A stretch of DNA of 15,709 bases from the NCBI GenBank assembly GCA_934202525.1, contig CAKPYB010000059.1, positions 1 to 15,709 of the forward strand, given 5' to 3'. The notes beneath the pieces are model-generated. The model worked only from the letters and a program-made list of their open reading frames with translations. It did not search any database and had not been told where the DNA came from. Positions 7,376 to 13,607 of this stretch are shown in pieces (within the stretch, counting starts at the first letter, position 1; each line of letters starts with the position of its first letter). The position numbers were made by a program, and so were the translations under genes. The DNA is from an uncultured Prevotella sp. Its GTDB lineage: Bacteria; Bacteroidota; Bacteroidia; Bacteroidales; Bacteroidaceae.

Positions 7376-8842
7376 ATGAGTCCTATTACAACAAGTAAAA
7401 TGTCCAACTTCCGTTGGGTAATCTGTGCACTGCTCTTCATCGCAACCACAGTCAATTACATGGACCGTCAGGTTCTGTCATTAACATGGAAAGACTTCAT
7501 TGCTCCAGAATTCCACTGGACAGATGATCACTATGGTACCATTACCGGTCTTTTCTCAATCTTCTATGCCATCGCCAACCTCTTCGCAGGTAAGTTCGTT
7601 GACTGGATGGGCACCAAGAAAGGTTATCTCATCGCCATCTTCGTATGGTCAACAGGTGCTGTGATGCACGCCGGTTGCGGTTGGGTAGCTATGCAGATGG
7701 AAGGTTATGATTCTATCGAGGCGCTCCGCATGGTACAGGCAGGTAGTGATGCAGCCGTAGCGATAGCTACAATCAGCGTATGGTTGTTCCTCTCTTGCCG
7801 TTTGATTCTTGCTGTGGGTGAGGCTGGTAACTTCCCAGCAGCCATCAAGGTAACAGCCGAGTATTTCCCAAAGAAAGACCGTGCTTTCTCTACCGCTATC
7901 TTCAACAGTGGTGCTTCTGTTGGTGCTTTGGCAGCTCCAGCTACCATTCCATTGTTGGCTCGCAGCATGGGCTGGGAGTGGGCTTTCATCATCATCGGTG
8001 TGCTCGGTTATATCTGGATGGGTCTCTGGATGTGGCTCTATGAAAAGCCATCTAAGAGCAAGCATGTGAACAAGGCTGAGCTTACTTATATTGAGCAGGA
8101 TGAGGACCTCGAAAAGGTTGAGGCTGAGAAAGAGACAGAGACTGCTGCCGCTGAGGAGAAAACTATCGGCTTCCTGAAGTGCTTCAGCTACCGTCAGACC
8201 TGGTCATTCATCGTAGGTAAGTTGATGACTGATGGTGTTTGGTGGTTCTTCCTCTTCTGGGCACCAGCTTATTTCTCTGACCAGTATGGTTATTCTTCAG
8301 ATTCAGGTATGGGTATCGCCCTCATCTTCACACTCTATGCTATTGTAACCGTATTGAGTATTGGTGGTGGTTACTTGCCAACCTACTTTGTTGATAAGAA
8401 GGGTATGAATCCATATATCGGTAGAATGCGTGCGATGTTGATTTTCGCCTGCTTCCCATTGCTCGGTTTGATTGCCCAGCCTATGGGTGAATACAGTGCA
8501 TGGTGGCCAGCTATCATCATCGGTTTGCTCGGTGCAGGTCATCAGGCTTGGTCAGCTAACCTCTATTCAACCATCGGTGATATGTTCCCTAAGTCAACTG
8601 TAGCTACCATCACCGGTATTGGTGCGATGGCAGGTGGTATCGGTTCCTTCCTGATCAACAAGGGTTCCGGTATGCTCTTCACCTACGCAGAGGGTCAGGG
8701 TTCCGCCTTCTGCTTCATGGGCTTCGATGGCAAGCCAGGTGCTTATATGATTGTATTCTGCATCTGTAGTGTAGCTTACCTCGTAGGCTGGTGCATCATG
8801 AAGGCATTGGTTCCTAAGTACAAGCCAATCGTGGTTGAATAA
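7376..8842 (+). CDS. MFS transporter, hexuronate/ACS family (ExuT-like)
   Basis: A 488-residue, roughly 12-segment inner-membrane carrier of the anion:cation symporter family. It shows NYMDRQVLSL in the first segment, FVDWMGTKKGY (the MFS loop 2-3 motif), and VGEAGNFPAAIKVTAEYFPKKDRA followed by GASVGALAAP, both close to ExuT/hexuronate carriers. A charged loop of about 30 residues (around 235-265, rich in Glu and Lys) separates the two six-helix halves. The likely role is proton-coupled import of a hexuronate or related sugar acid, supported by kduI directly upstream; the exact substrate cannot be read from sequence. ATG 7376 is taken as start; ATG 7400 (MSNFRWV) is a plausible shorter alternative. 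The gene lies 110 bases after kduI with an intervening hairpin. Its stop codon opens the AAAGGTAA repeat array. Confidence 0.88.
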   Translation: MSPITTSKMSNFRWVICALLFIATTVNYMDRQVLSLTWKDFIAPEFHWTDDHYGTITGLFSIFYAIANLFAGKFVDWMGTKKGYLIAIFVWSTGAVMHAGCGWVAMQMEGYDSIEALRMVQAGSDAAVAIATISVWLFLSCRLILAVGEAGNFPAAIKVTAEYFPKKDRAFSTAIFNSGASVGALAAPATIPLLARSMGWEWAFIIIGVLGYIWMGLWMWLYEKPSKSKHVNKAELTYIEQDEDLEKVEAEKETETAAAEEKTIGFLKCFSYRQTWSFIVGKLMTDGVWWFFLFWAPAYFSDQYGYSSDSGMGIALIFTLYAIVTVLSIGGGYLPTYFVDKKGMNPYIGRMRAMLIFACFPLLGLIAQPMGEYSAWWPAIIIGLLGAGHQAWSANLYSTIGDMFPKSTVATITGIGAMAGGIGSFLINKGSGMLFTYAEGQGSAFCFMGFDGKPGAYMIVFCICSVAYLVGWCIMKALVPKYKPIVVE

Positions 8843-8943
8843 AGGTAAAAAGGTAAAAAGGTAAAAAGGTAAAAAGAGCACCTCGCTGGTTAACATTCCG
8901 CTAGGCTTTTTTTACCTTTTTACCTTTTTACTTTTTTACCTTT
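8841..8943. terminator. Bidirectional terminator built of inverted AAAGGTAA octamer arrays
   Basis: Four perfect AAAGGTAA units (8841-8872) face four inverted units (8912-8943; one is TTACTTTT). The 32-base arms pair along their whole length with one G-U pair, around a ~39-base loop centred on GTTAAC. Each array starts within the stop codon of one of the two convergent genes. T-rich 3' arms on both strands fit a terminator for both directions. Confidence 0.8.
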
Positions 8944-9679
8944 AAAAAAAGCCTTGCTGCTTGAGGGCTTCGAGGAAACCTTGGCTCATCGCCTCGCAAT
9001 CTTTCTTGGTATAGCGAATGTCGGTGAAAACCTGGGCTAGGGTCTCTACGTTGTTGATGCGAACGAACTCCTTGTTCTCTTCAAGAGCTTCCTTCTCTGC
9101 ATAGAAGTCATCTATCTTTTCTGGGGTATAATCTTCGAAATGCTCGTGGTGGATGATGCTTCGCAATGGCAGACGGTCGCTCTTGGCTGGATGCTCTGCC
9201 GGCCATCCGATGGTCAATGTGGCTACTGGCATTACGAGCTTAGGGAGCTTCAGGGTGTCGATGATCATCTTTGGCATATAAACCGTGGTTCCGAGGAAGC
9301 AAGTACCCAATCCAGCCTCTTCTGCTAGATTGGTGAAGGTCTGGGTGAAGAGAAGGGCATCGGTAGCTGCATTCATAAAAGAGAGAATGTTGTCATAGCC
9401 TGGGGTACCCTTGCGGTTCTCTGCCCAGAGGGTTGTGCGGCGATAATCAGCACAGATGGTGAGGACAACAGGGGCTCCTGTTACCATTGGCTGGTTGAAG
9501 TGGGCTGGCGCCAACGCCTTCTTTCCTTCTTCACTTCTTGTTACCACAACGCTGTAAAGCTGCAGGTTTCCCATTGTCGGGGTGCGCTCTGCCTCTTCCA
9601 AAAGGCGGTTCAGAAGTTCTTCGGATACTTCCTTCTCTGCATATTTTCTGATGCTTGTTCTGTTCTTAATCGATTCCAT
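8942..9679 (-). CDS. Nitroreductase family FMN-dependent oxidoreductase
   Basis: A 245-residue protein of the nitroreductase (NfsA/FRP/NfrA-like) fold. It starts MESIKNRTSIRKY, where R-T-S-I-R is the N-terminal FMN-phosphate binding motif, followed by PTMGNLQLYSVVV (flavin contact), APVVLTICAD, a central helix (DALLFTQTFTNLAEEAGLGTCFLGT) shortened here to its key part LAEEAGLGTCFLG, and LTIGWPAEHP. Such enzymes use NAD(P)H to reduce nitro compounds, quinones or flavins; the physiological substrate is unknown. Residue 1 (ATG at 9679-9677) follows a minus-strand promoter with a leader of about 65 bases. It is convergent with the MFS gene and divergent from the next gene. It has no evident functional link to the transporter unit. 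Confidence 0.9.
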   Translation of the reverse strand: MESIKNRTSIRKYAEKEVSEELLNRLLEEAERTPTMGNLQLYSVVVTRSEEGKKALAPAHFNQPMVTGAPVVLTICADYRRTTLWAENRKGTPGYDNILSFMNAATDALLFTQTFTNLAEEAGLGTCFLGTTVYMPKMIIDTLKLPKLVMPVATLTIGWPAEHPAKSDRLPLRSIIHHEHFEDYTPEKIDDFYAEKEALEENKEFVRINNVETLAQVFTDIRYTKKDCEAMSQGFLEALKQQGFF

Positions 9680-9752
9680 ATCTTTTTTATTTTATCATTA
9701 TACCTTATTATATATATAGGAGTTCTGTTCCATTTCAGAACCCTATTTTGCT

Positions 9753-9761
9753 GCAAAGTTA
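9753..9761 (-). promoter_or_regulatory. Promoter -7 box for the nitroreductase gene
   Basis: On the minus strand TAACTTTGC matches TAnnTTTGc exactly, about 75 bases upstream of the ATG. The -33 element is not clear; a TTTTGG lies somewhat too close. Confidence 0.6.
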
Positions 9762-9817
9762 GTGAAAGTTTCCCAAAAAGTTGTCTTTCTTTCGCTTTTT
9801 TAGTGAAATATATGCCA

Positions 9818-9874
9818 AAACGTTTCAGATTTTAGAAATAAAAGTTTAATTTTGCACCTAAATATGAAACGTTT
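9818..9874 (+). promoter_or_regulatory. Promoter of RNR-tail gene flanked by two AAACGTTT palindromes
   Basis: A -7 box TAATTTTGC lies at 9847-9855. AAACGTTT occurs at 9818-9825, overlapping the expected -33 position, and at 9867-9874, close to the predicted transcription start and three bases before the ATG. The second copy is embedded in TGAAACGTTTGA, a form reminiscent of LacI-family operators. The promoter is well supported; the operator role is inference. Confidence 0.55.
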
Positions 9875-9877
9875 GAT

Positions 9878-10546
9878 ATGAAATATACTGAAAATATGAC
9901 TTTTGAAGAGGCTTCCAAGGCTCTTATAGATGAATTGAATGCTAATCTGGCAACACTTCATCAGAATTATCATGTAGAACAGTCTGATTGGAATAAACTC
10001 TATGATCAGATAGCCAATGTTGTTTCTGAGGAAACTCATCTCCCTGTTTTCTCTCCTGAAGTGATGGAGGTGAGACCTAGAGAACTGGAATGCGATGTGG
10101 TCAGATTCCAGAATAATAAGGAGAAATGGGTGGCTCTGGTAGGACTGCTCGATGGTCATCCATACGAAATCTTCACGGGCTTGCAGGATGAGGACGAGGG
10201 TATCATGCTGCCTAAATCTGTAAGCAAAGGCAAGATTGTGAAGACTATTCTTGACGGAGGCTTGAAGCGATACGACTTCCAGTTTGTGAACAAGCGAGGC
10301 TATAAGATTACGGTTGAGGGATTGAGCGAGAAGTTTAATCCTGAATACTGGAACTATGCCAAGCTGATTTCCGGCGTGCTGCGCTACCGTATGCCTATCG
10401 AACATGTCATCAAACTCGTTTATCAGCTCCAGCTTACTTCAGATAATATCAATACCTGGAAGAAAGGTGTTGTAACAGCCCTGAAGAGATATCTGAAGGA
10501 CGGCAGCCTGATGAAACTTTACGATGATAGCGATTCCGAATCCTAA
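9878..10546 (+). CDS. Stand-alone protein like the C-terminal region of B12-dependent ribonucleotide reductase
   Basis: A 222-residue soluble protein. From about residue 67 it resembles, from memory, the C-terminal part of Bacteroidetes adenosylcobalamin-dependent ribonucleoside-diphosphate reductases (NrdJ). Blocks include ELECDVVRFQNNKEKWVALV, GLLDGHPYEIFTGL, KRGYKITVEGLSEKFNPEYW and LQLTSDNINTWKKGV. In those enzymes this section follows the catalytic barrel and precedes a Cys-rich tail. Here the barrel is absent and there is no cysteine pair at the C-terminus, which ends in an acidic DDSDSES. It therefore cannot be a reductase by itself. Accessory or regulatory binding to RNR, or an independent ligand-binding role, is speculation. 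It has its own promoter and lies 27 bases before folB, so it may be co-transcribed with folB. The N-terminal ~65 residues I do not recognise. Confidence 0.6.
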   Translation: MKYTENMTFEEASKALIDELNANLATLHQNYHVEQSDWNKLYDQIANVVSEETHLPVFSPEVMEVRPRELECDVVRFQNNKEKWVALVGLLDGHPYEIFTGLQDEDEGIMLPKSVSKGKIVKTILDGGLKRYDFQFVNKRGYKITVEGLSEKFNPEYWNYAKLISGVLRYRMPIEHVIKLVYQLQLTSDNINTWKKGVVTALKRYLKDGSLMKLYDDSDSES

Positions 10547-10573
10547 TCCCCAAGATAGAAACTGATATAAACT

Positions 10574-10951
10574 ATGCTTTTCCGTAGTAAGATATACTTA
10601 AAGAACGTCCGTTTCCATGCTTATCACGGTGTTTTGCCACAGGAAACCCAGGTGGGCAACGATTATGTGGTGAATCTGGATGTGAGCTATGATTTCTCCA
10701 GAGCCATGGAAACCGATGAACTGGCTGGAACCATCAACTATGCAGAACTCTATGAACTCGTGAAAGAGGAGATGGAGATACCCAGTAAACTGCTGGAACA
10801 TGTAGCCGGAAGGATAGGAAAGCGACTCTTTGCAGAATATCCGACTATTCAGGAAATACAACTCGCCATTACCAAAGTTAATCCTCCTTTTGGAGCAGAC
10901 TGTGACGGCGCAGGGGTAGAAGTTGTATTAACAAATGATAAAACTTTATAG
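10574..10951 (+). CDS. folB: Dihydroneopterin aldolase
   Basis: This 125-residue protein matches the FolB family in length and motifs: YHGVLPQE (Glu24, pterin-proximal), TINYAELYELV (conserved Tyr), SKLLEHVAGRI (substrate-anchoring Glu), and ITKVNPPFGADCDGAGVEV (likely catalytic Lys101). It converts 7,8-dihydroneopterin to 6-hydroxymethyl-7,8-dihydropterin and glycolaldehyde in cytosolic folate synthesis, usually as an octamer. No other folate genes are in view. The start MLFRSKIYLKNVRFHAYHG fits the family, whose members begin about 15 residues before the YHG motif. It is 27 bases after the RNR-tail gene; the amidase gene after it has its own promoter. Confidence 0.93.
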   Translation: MLFRSKIYLKNVRFHAYHGVLPQETQVGNDYVVNLDVSYDFSRAMETDELAGTINYAELYELVKEEMEIPSKLLEHVAGRIGKRLFAEYPTIQEIQLAITKVNPPFGADCDGAGVEVVLTNDKTL

Positions 10952-10980
10952 TAGATTTAGGTTTTCTGATACAAAAGTAG

Positions 10981-10989
10981 TAATTTTGC
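10981..10989 (+). promoter_or_regulatory. Promoter -7 box for the amidase-mlaD unit
   Basis: TAATTTTGC matches TAnnTTTGc and lies 17 bases before ATG 11007. The -33 region is weak (TTTAGG around 10956-10961). Its position supports ATG 11007 rather than an in-frame ATG at 10935 inside the end of folB. Confidence 0.6.
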
Positions 10990-11006
10990 AAAATCATCAG
11001 AAAGAT

Positions 11007-12347
11007 ATGTTGAAGAAAATAACACTCATATTGACCCTATTGTGTATGTTGGTGCTCACAGCGACGGGCGCCAACCGCCGCTTCACACTCGTTATCGACC
11101 CAGGTCATGGCGGTCATGATGCGGGTGCACTTGGTGCTATTTCCAAAGAAAAGAATATCAATCTCTCTGTGGCATTGCAGTTTGGCAAATATGTTGAGCG
11201 CAATATGCCGGATGTGAGAGTCATCTATACCCGCAAGACGGATGTCTTCATTCCTCTGAAGGAACGTGCCAACATTGCTAACCGCGCCAATGCCGACCTG
11301 TTTATCTCGGTTCATACCAATGCGTTGCCTGCCGGTAAGATAGCCCGCGGTTTTGAAACCTATACGCTCGGTATGCACCGTGCCAAGGATAATCTCGATG
11401 TGGCTATGCGAGAGAACTCCGTTATCTCGATGGAGAAGGGCTATCAGCAGACCTATCAGGGTTTCAACCCGCGATCTTCTGAGAGTTACATCATCTTCGA
11501 GTTTATACAGGGTAAGAATATGGAGAGAAGCGTAGAACTGGCGCGCAATATCCAGCGAAAGGTATGCAACGGTGCCAACCGTCCGGATAAGGGCGTGCAT
11601 CAGGCAGGATTCCTGGTTCTCAGAGAAACCTCGATGCCTAGCTGTCTGATAGAGCTCGGTTTCATCACTACTGCCGATGAAGAAAGACTGCTCAACGATG
11701 CCAGCAGGGTGGATGATATCGCCCGGGGCATCTACGAAGGTTTTGCGCAATATCGCAATAAATACGATAAATCCATCTCGGTTCCTTATCGAGCTGCGGA
11801 TACAGAATCGGTGCCGGTTGCCAAGATTGTTTCTGATACGAAGCAGGAGAAGGACGAGCGCCGTGCTGAGGAGGCGGATACTGCGCCGAGAAGAACGGTG
11901 AAGCAGGTGGAAAACAGAGCAACAAAGGCTAAAACGGTTCAGCAGAACAGAAGACAGAACCAGCAGGATAAGCCTGCCCAGCAGAGCAGACAGACGCAGC
12001 AGAACAGACAGAACCAGCAGAACAGAACTGTAGCTCAGAACAAGCCGGCACAGCATAAAGCCAATGTAGCCGATGCGCCTGTCTTCAAGCTTCAGATATT
12101 TGTCAGCAACCGCACGCTCCGCAAGGGCGATGCCCATTTCAAGGGCGAAACCGATTATGACAGTTATCAGGAAGGAAACATGGTAAAATATACGATGGGA
12201 GCCTCTACCAACTATAATGAGATTTTCCGCTTGCGCAAGACACTTGCCGAGAAGTTCCCGGAAGCTTTCATCGTAGCTTTCAAGAATGGAAAGAAATATG
12301 ATGTGAATCAGGCTATACGTGAGTTCAAACAGAACAGAAACCGCTGA
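11007..12347 (+). CDS. Exported N-acetylmuramoyl-L-alanine amidase (Amidase_3) with Q/N-rich linker
   Basis: A 446-residue peptidoglycan amidase that cleaves the MurNAc-L-Ala bond. The start is a signal peptide (MLKKITLILTLLCMLVLTATG, core residues 5-18, likely cut near residue 22), directing it to the periplasm. The Amidase_3 domain spans about 26-250: zinc ligands H34 (DPGHGG), E48 (SKEKNINL) and H103 (SVHTNA), and catalytic E216 (LIELGFI). Residues 270-350 are a low-complexity basic Q/N/R linker. The C-terminal ~90 residues (VFKLQIFVSNRTL to the end) look like a SPOR-type glycan-binding domain, with GASTNYNEIFRLRKTL and FPEAFIVAFKNGK; this is moderate-confidence. ATG 11007 is chosen because it follows a -7 box and opens the signal peptide. 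mlaD follows after 50 bases. Confidence 0.93.
   Translation: MLKKITLILTLLCMLVLTATGANRRFTLVIDPGHGGHDAGALGAISKEKNINLSVALQFGKYVERNMPDVRVIYTRKTDVFIPLKERANIANRANADLFISVHTNALPAGKIARGFETYTLGMHRAKDNLDVAMRENSVISMEKGYQQTYQGFNPRSSESYIIFEFIQGKNMERSVELARNIQRKVCNGANRPDKGVHQAGFLVLRETSMPSCLIELGFITTADEERLLNDASRVDDIARGIYEGFAQYRNKYDKSISVPYRAADTESVPVAKIVSDTKQEKDERRAEEADTAPRRTVKQVENRATKAKTVQQNRRQNQQDKPAQQSRQTQQNRQNQQNRTVAQNKPAQHKANVADAPVFKLQIFVSNRTLRKGDAHFKGETDYDSYQEGNMVKYTMGASTNYNEIFRLRKTLAEKFPEAFIVAFKNGKKYDVNQAIREFKQNRNR
11940..12025 (+). repeat. CAGCAGAACAG-rich internal repeats in the amidase linker
   Basis: The 11-mer CAGCAGAACAG occurs at 11940-11950, 11997-12007 and 12015-12025, with related CAGAACCAG copies in between, encoding QQNRQNQQNR-type sequence. 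This slippage-prone tract could vary in linker length between strains. Confidence 0.75.
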
Positions 12348-12397
12348 TTGACCTGAGTAAGGATAAGATATAAGCACGAATATATAAAGAGATAAAT

Positions 12398-13297
12398 ATG
12401 AAGCTAACAAAAGAAATCAAGATAGCTCTTGTAGCTATTGTCGGTATTTTGGTTATGTATTTCGGAATCAATTTTCTGAAAGGCATGAATCTGTTCTCTA
12501 CCAACAACGCCTACTATATGACGTTTGATGACATCCAGGGACTGGGTGCCTCTACGCCTATTTATGCGGATGGTTATAAGGTAGGTACCGTGGATGGTTT
12601 GGAATATGATTACAAGGAGAATGGTCCTATCAAAGTAAAGGTGGATATTAACAAGGATTTGAGAATCCCGCAGGGCAGTAAAGCCGAGATAGTAAAAGAC
12701 CTGATGGGTAACCTGCAGGTGAATCTGCTTCTGGCAAACAATCCGCGCGAAAGAGTAGAACCGGGTGGTATCATTCCGGGTGCTGTAAACGGAGGCATGA
12801 TGGATAAGGCTGCCAACCTCATTCCGGTAGTGGAAAAGATGTTGCCTAAGTTGGATTCTATCCTTACCAGCGTGAATGCACTTCTGGCTGATCCGGCTCT
12901 GGCGGCTTCGCTGCATAATGTGGAAACCATCACAAGCAACCTCACCGTTTCTACCCGTGAACTGAATACCCTGATGGCGGGTCTCAATAAGCAGGTTCCG
13001 GGGATGATAGGTAAGGCAAACGGCGTGCTGGATAATACCAACCGACTGACTGCTAATCTGGCTAGCCTCGATGTACAGGGCACTTTGAACAAGGTGAACC
13101 AGACTTTGGAGAGTGCTCATCAGTTTACTGAGAAGCTGAACAGCAACCAGGGTAGCCTCGGATTGCTGATGAACGATACCAAGCTGTACGACAATCTGAC
13201 GTCAACCATGAGTCATGCCGACTCTCTGGTTATCGACTTGAAGGCACATCCGAAGCGCTATGTCCATTTCTCTGTTTTCGGTAGAAAAGACAAGTAA
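12398..13297 (+). CDS. MCE-domain lipid-transport protein (MlaD-like)
   Basis: A 299-residue protein with a single N-terminal membrane segment (residues about 9-26, IALVAIVGILVMYFGINF) and an MCE domain at about 37-115: TFDDIQGLGASTPIYADGYKVGTV and DLRIPQGSKAEIVKDLMGN are typical MlaD text, abridged here. The remainder (about 140-270) is helical and amphipathic with many spaced Leu/Asn/Thr, as in MCE proteins whose helices extend the hydrophobic tunnel. It ends near the conserved NQGSLGLLMND and HPKRYVHFSVFG blocks that recur in Bacteroidetes MlaD. The family binds an inner-membrane ABC transporter (MlaE/MlaF) to move phospholipids between the two membranes; those partners are not in this window. 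It is 50 bases downstream of the amidase, without a visible separate promoter. Confidence 0.9.
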   Translation: MKLTKEIKIALVAIVGILVMYFGINFLKGMNLFSTNNAYYMTFDDIQGLGASTPIYADGYKVGTVDGLEYDYKENGPIKVKVDINKDLRIPQGSKAEIVKDLMGNLQVNLLLANNPRERVEPGGIIPGAVNGGMMDKAANLIPVVEKMLPKLDSILTSVNALLADPALAASLHNVETITSNLTVSTRELNTLMAGLNKQVPGMIGKANGVLDNTNRLTANLASLDVQGTLNKVNQTLESAHQFTEKLNSNQGSLGLLMNDTKLYDNLTSTMSHADSLVIDLKAHPKRYVHFSVFGRKDK

Positions 13298-13607
13298 AAA
13301 GAGTCTAAGCTAAATAAAAATAGTCTAAATAAGATTTAGTATGTTTCACGCCCCGAAATGACTCGCAAACTGTTTGTTTGTTAGCCGTTTCGGGGACGTT
13401 ACATTATTGTTTCACTGAATTTCTGTCTGCTATATTAGTGATTTTGTTAAGCGGTTGGTATTCAGTAATTTAAAGGCTATCTATTAAAATGTTTTAAATA
13501 AGGGGATTTGCATTTCTCCTATTTTTTTTGTAACTTTGCACGTGGTTTCGCATCTTTTGGTGCGTCCCGTCATTTGTGAATTAAAGTATTAATAATATAA
13601 GTAATCA
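13298..13607 (+). other. Intergenic region with long hairpin and dnaA promoter
   Basis: This 310-base gap has no gene that I can support. A hairpin lies at 13348-13399: CCCCGAAA (13351-13358) pairs with TTTCGGGG (13388-13395), extended outward by ACG/CGT across a one-base bulge, with an inner CAAAC/GTTTG stem. A second weak inverted repeat is ACTGAAT (13414-13420) with ATTCAGT (13460-13466). No T-run follows the first hairpin. The remainder is AT-rich. No cluster of DnaA boxes is visible. Confidence 0.6.
13507..13539 (+). promoter_or_regulatory. dnaA promoter
   Basis: TAACTTTGC at 13531-13539 matches TAnnTTTGc, with TTTG (13507-13510) twenty bases upstream as -33. The predicted transcript starts near 13546 and begins almost at once with a hairpin, CGCATC-TTTT-GGTGCG (13549-13564), leaving a leader of about 60 bases. 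Confidence 0.82.

Noticed and set aside
10935..11006. Upstream in-frame ATG for the amidase at 10935
   Set aside because: It overlaps folB and would put 24 extra residues before the signal peptide; the promoter -7 box at 10981 lies downstream of it.
11037..12410. Long antisense open frame (over 450 codons) opposite the amidase
   Set aside because: It mirrors the codon pattern of a convincing gene, has no recognisable motif and no promoter; a shadow of the amidase coding sequence.
13298..13607. oriC upstream of dnaA
   Set aside because: No cluster of TTATNCACA-type boxes is visible in the gap; AT-richness alone is not enough.
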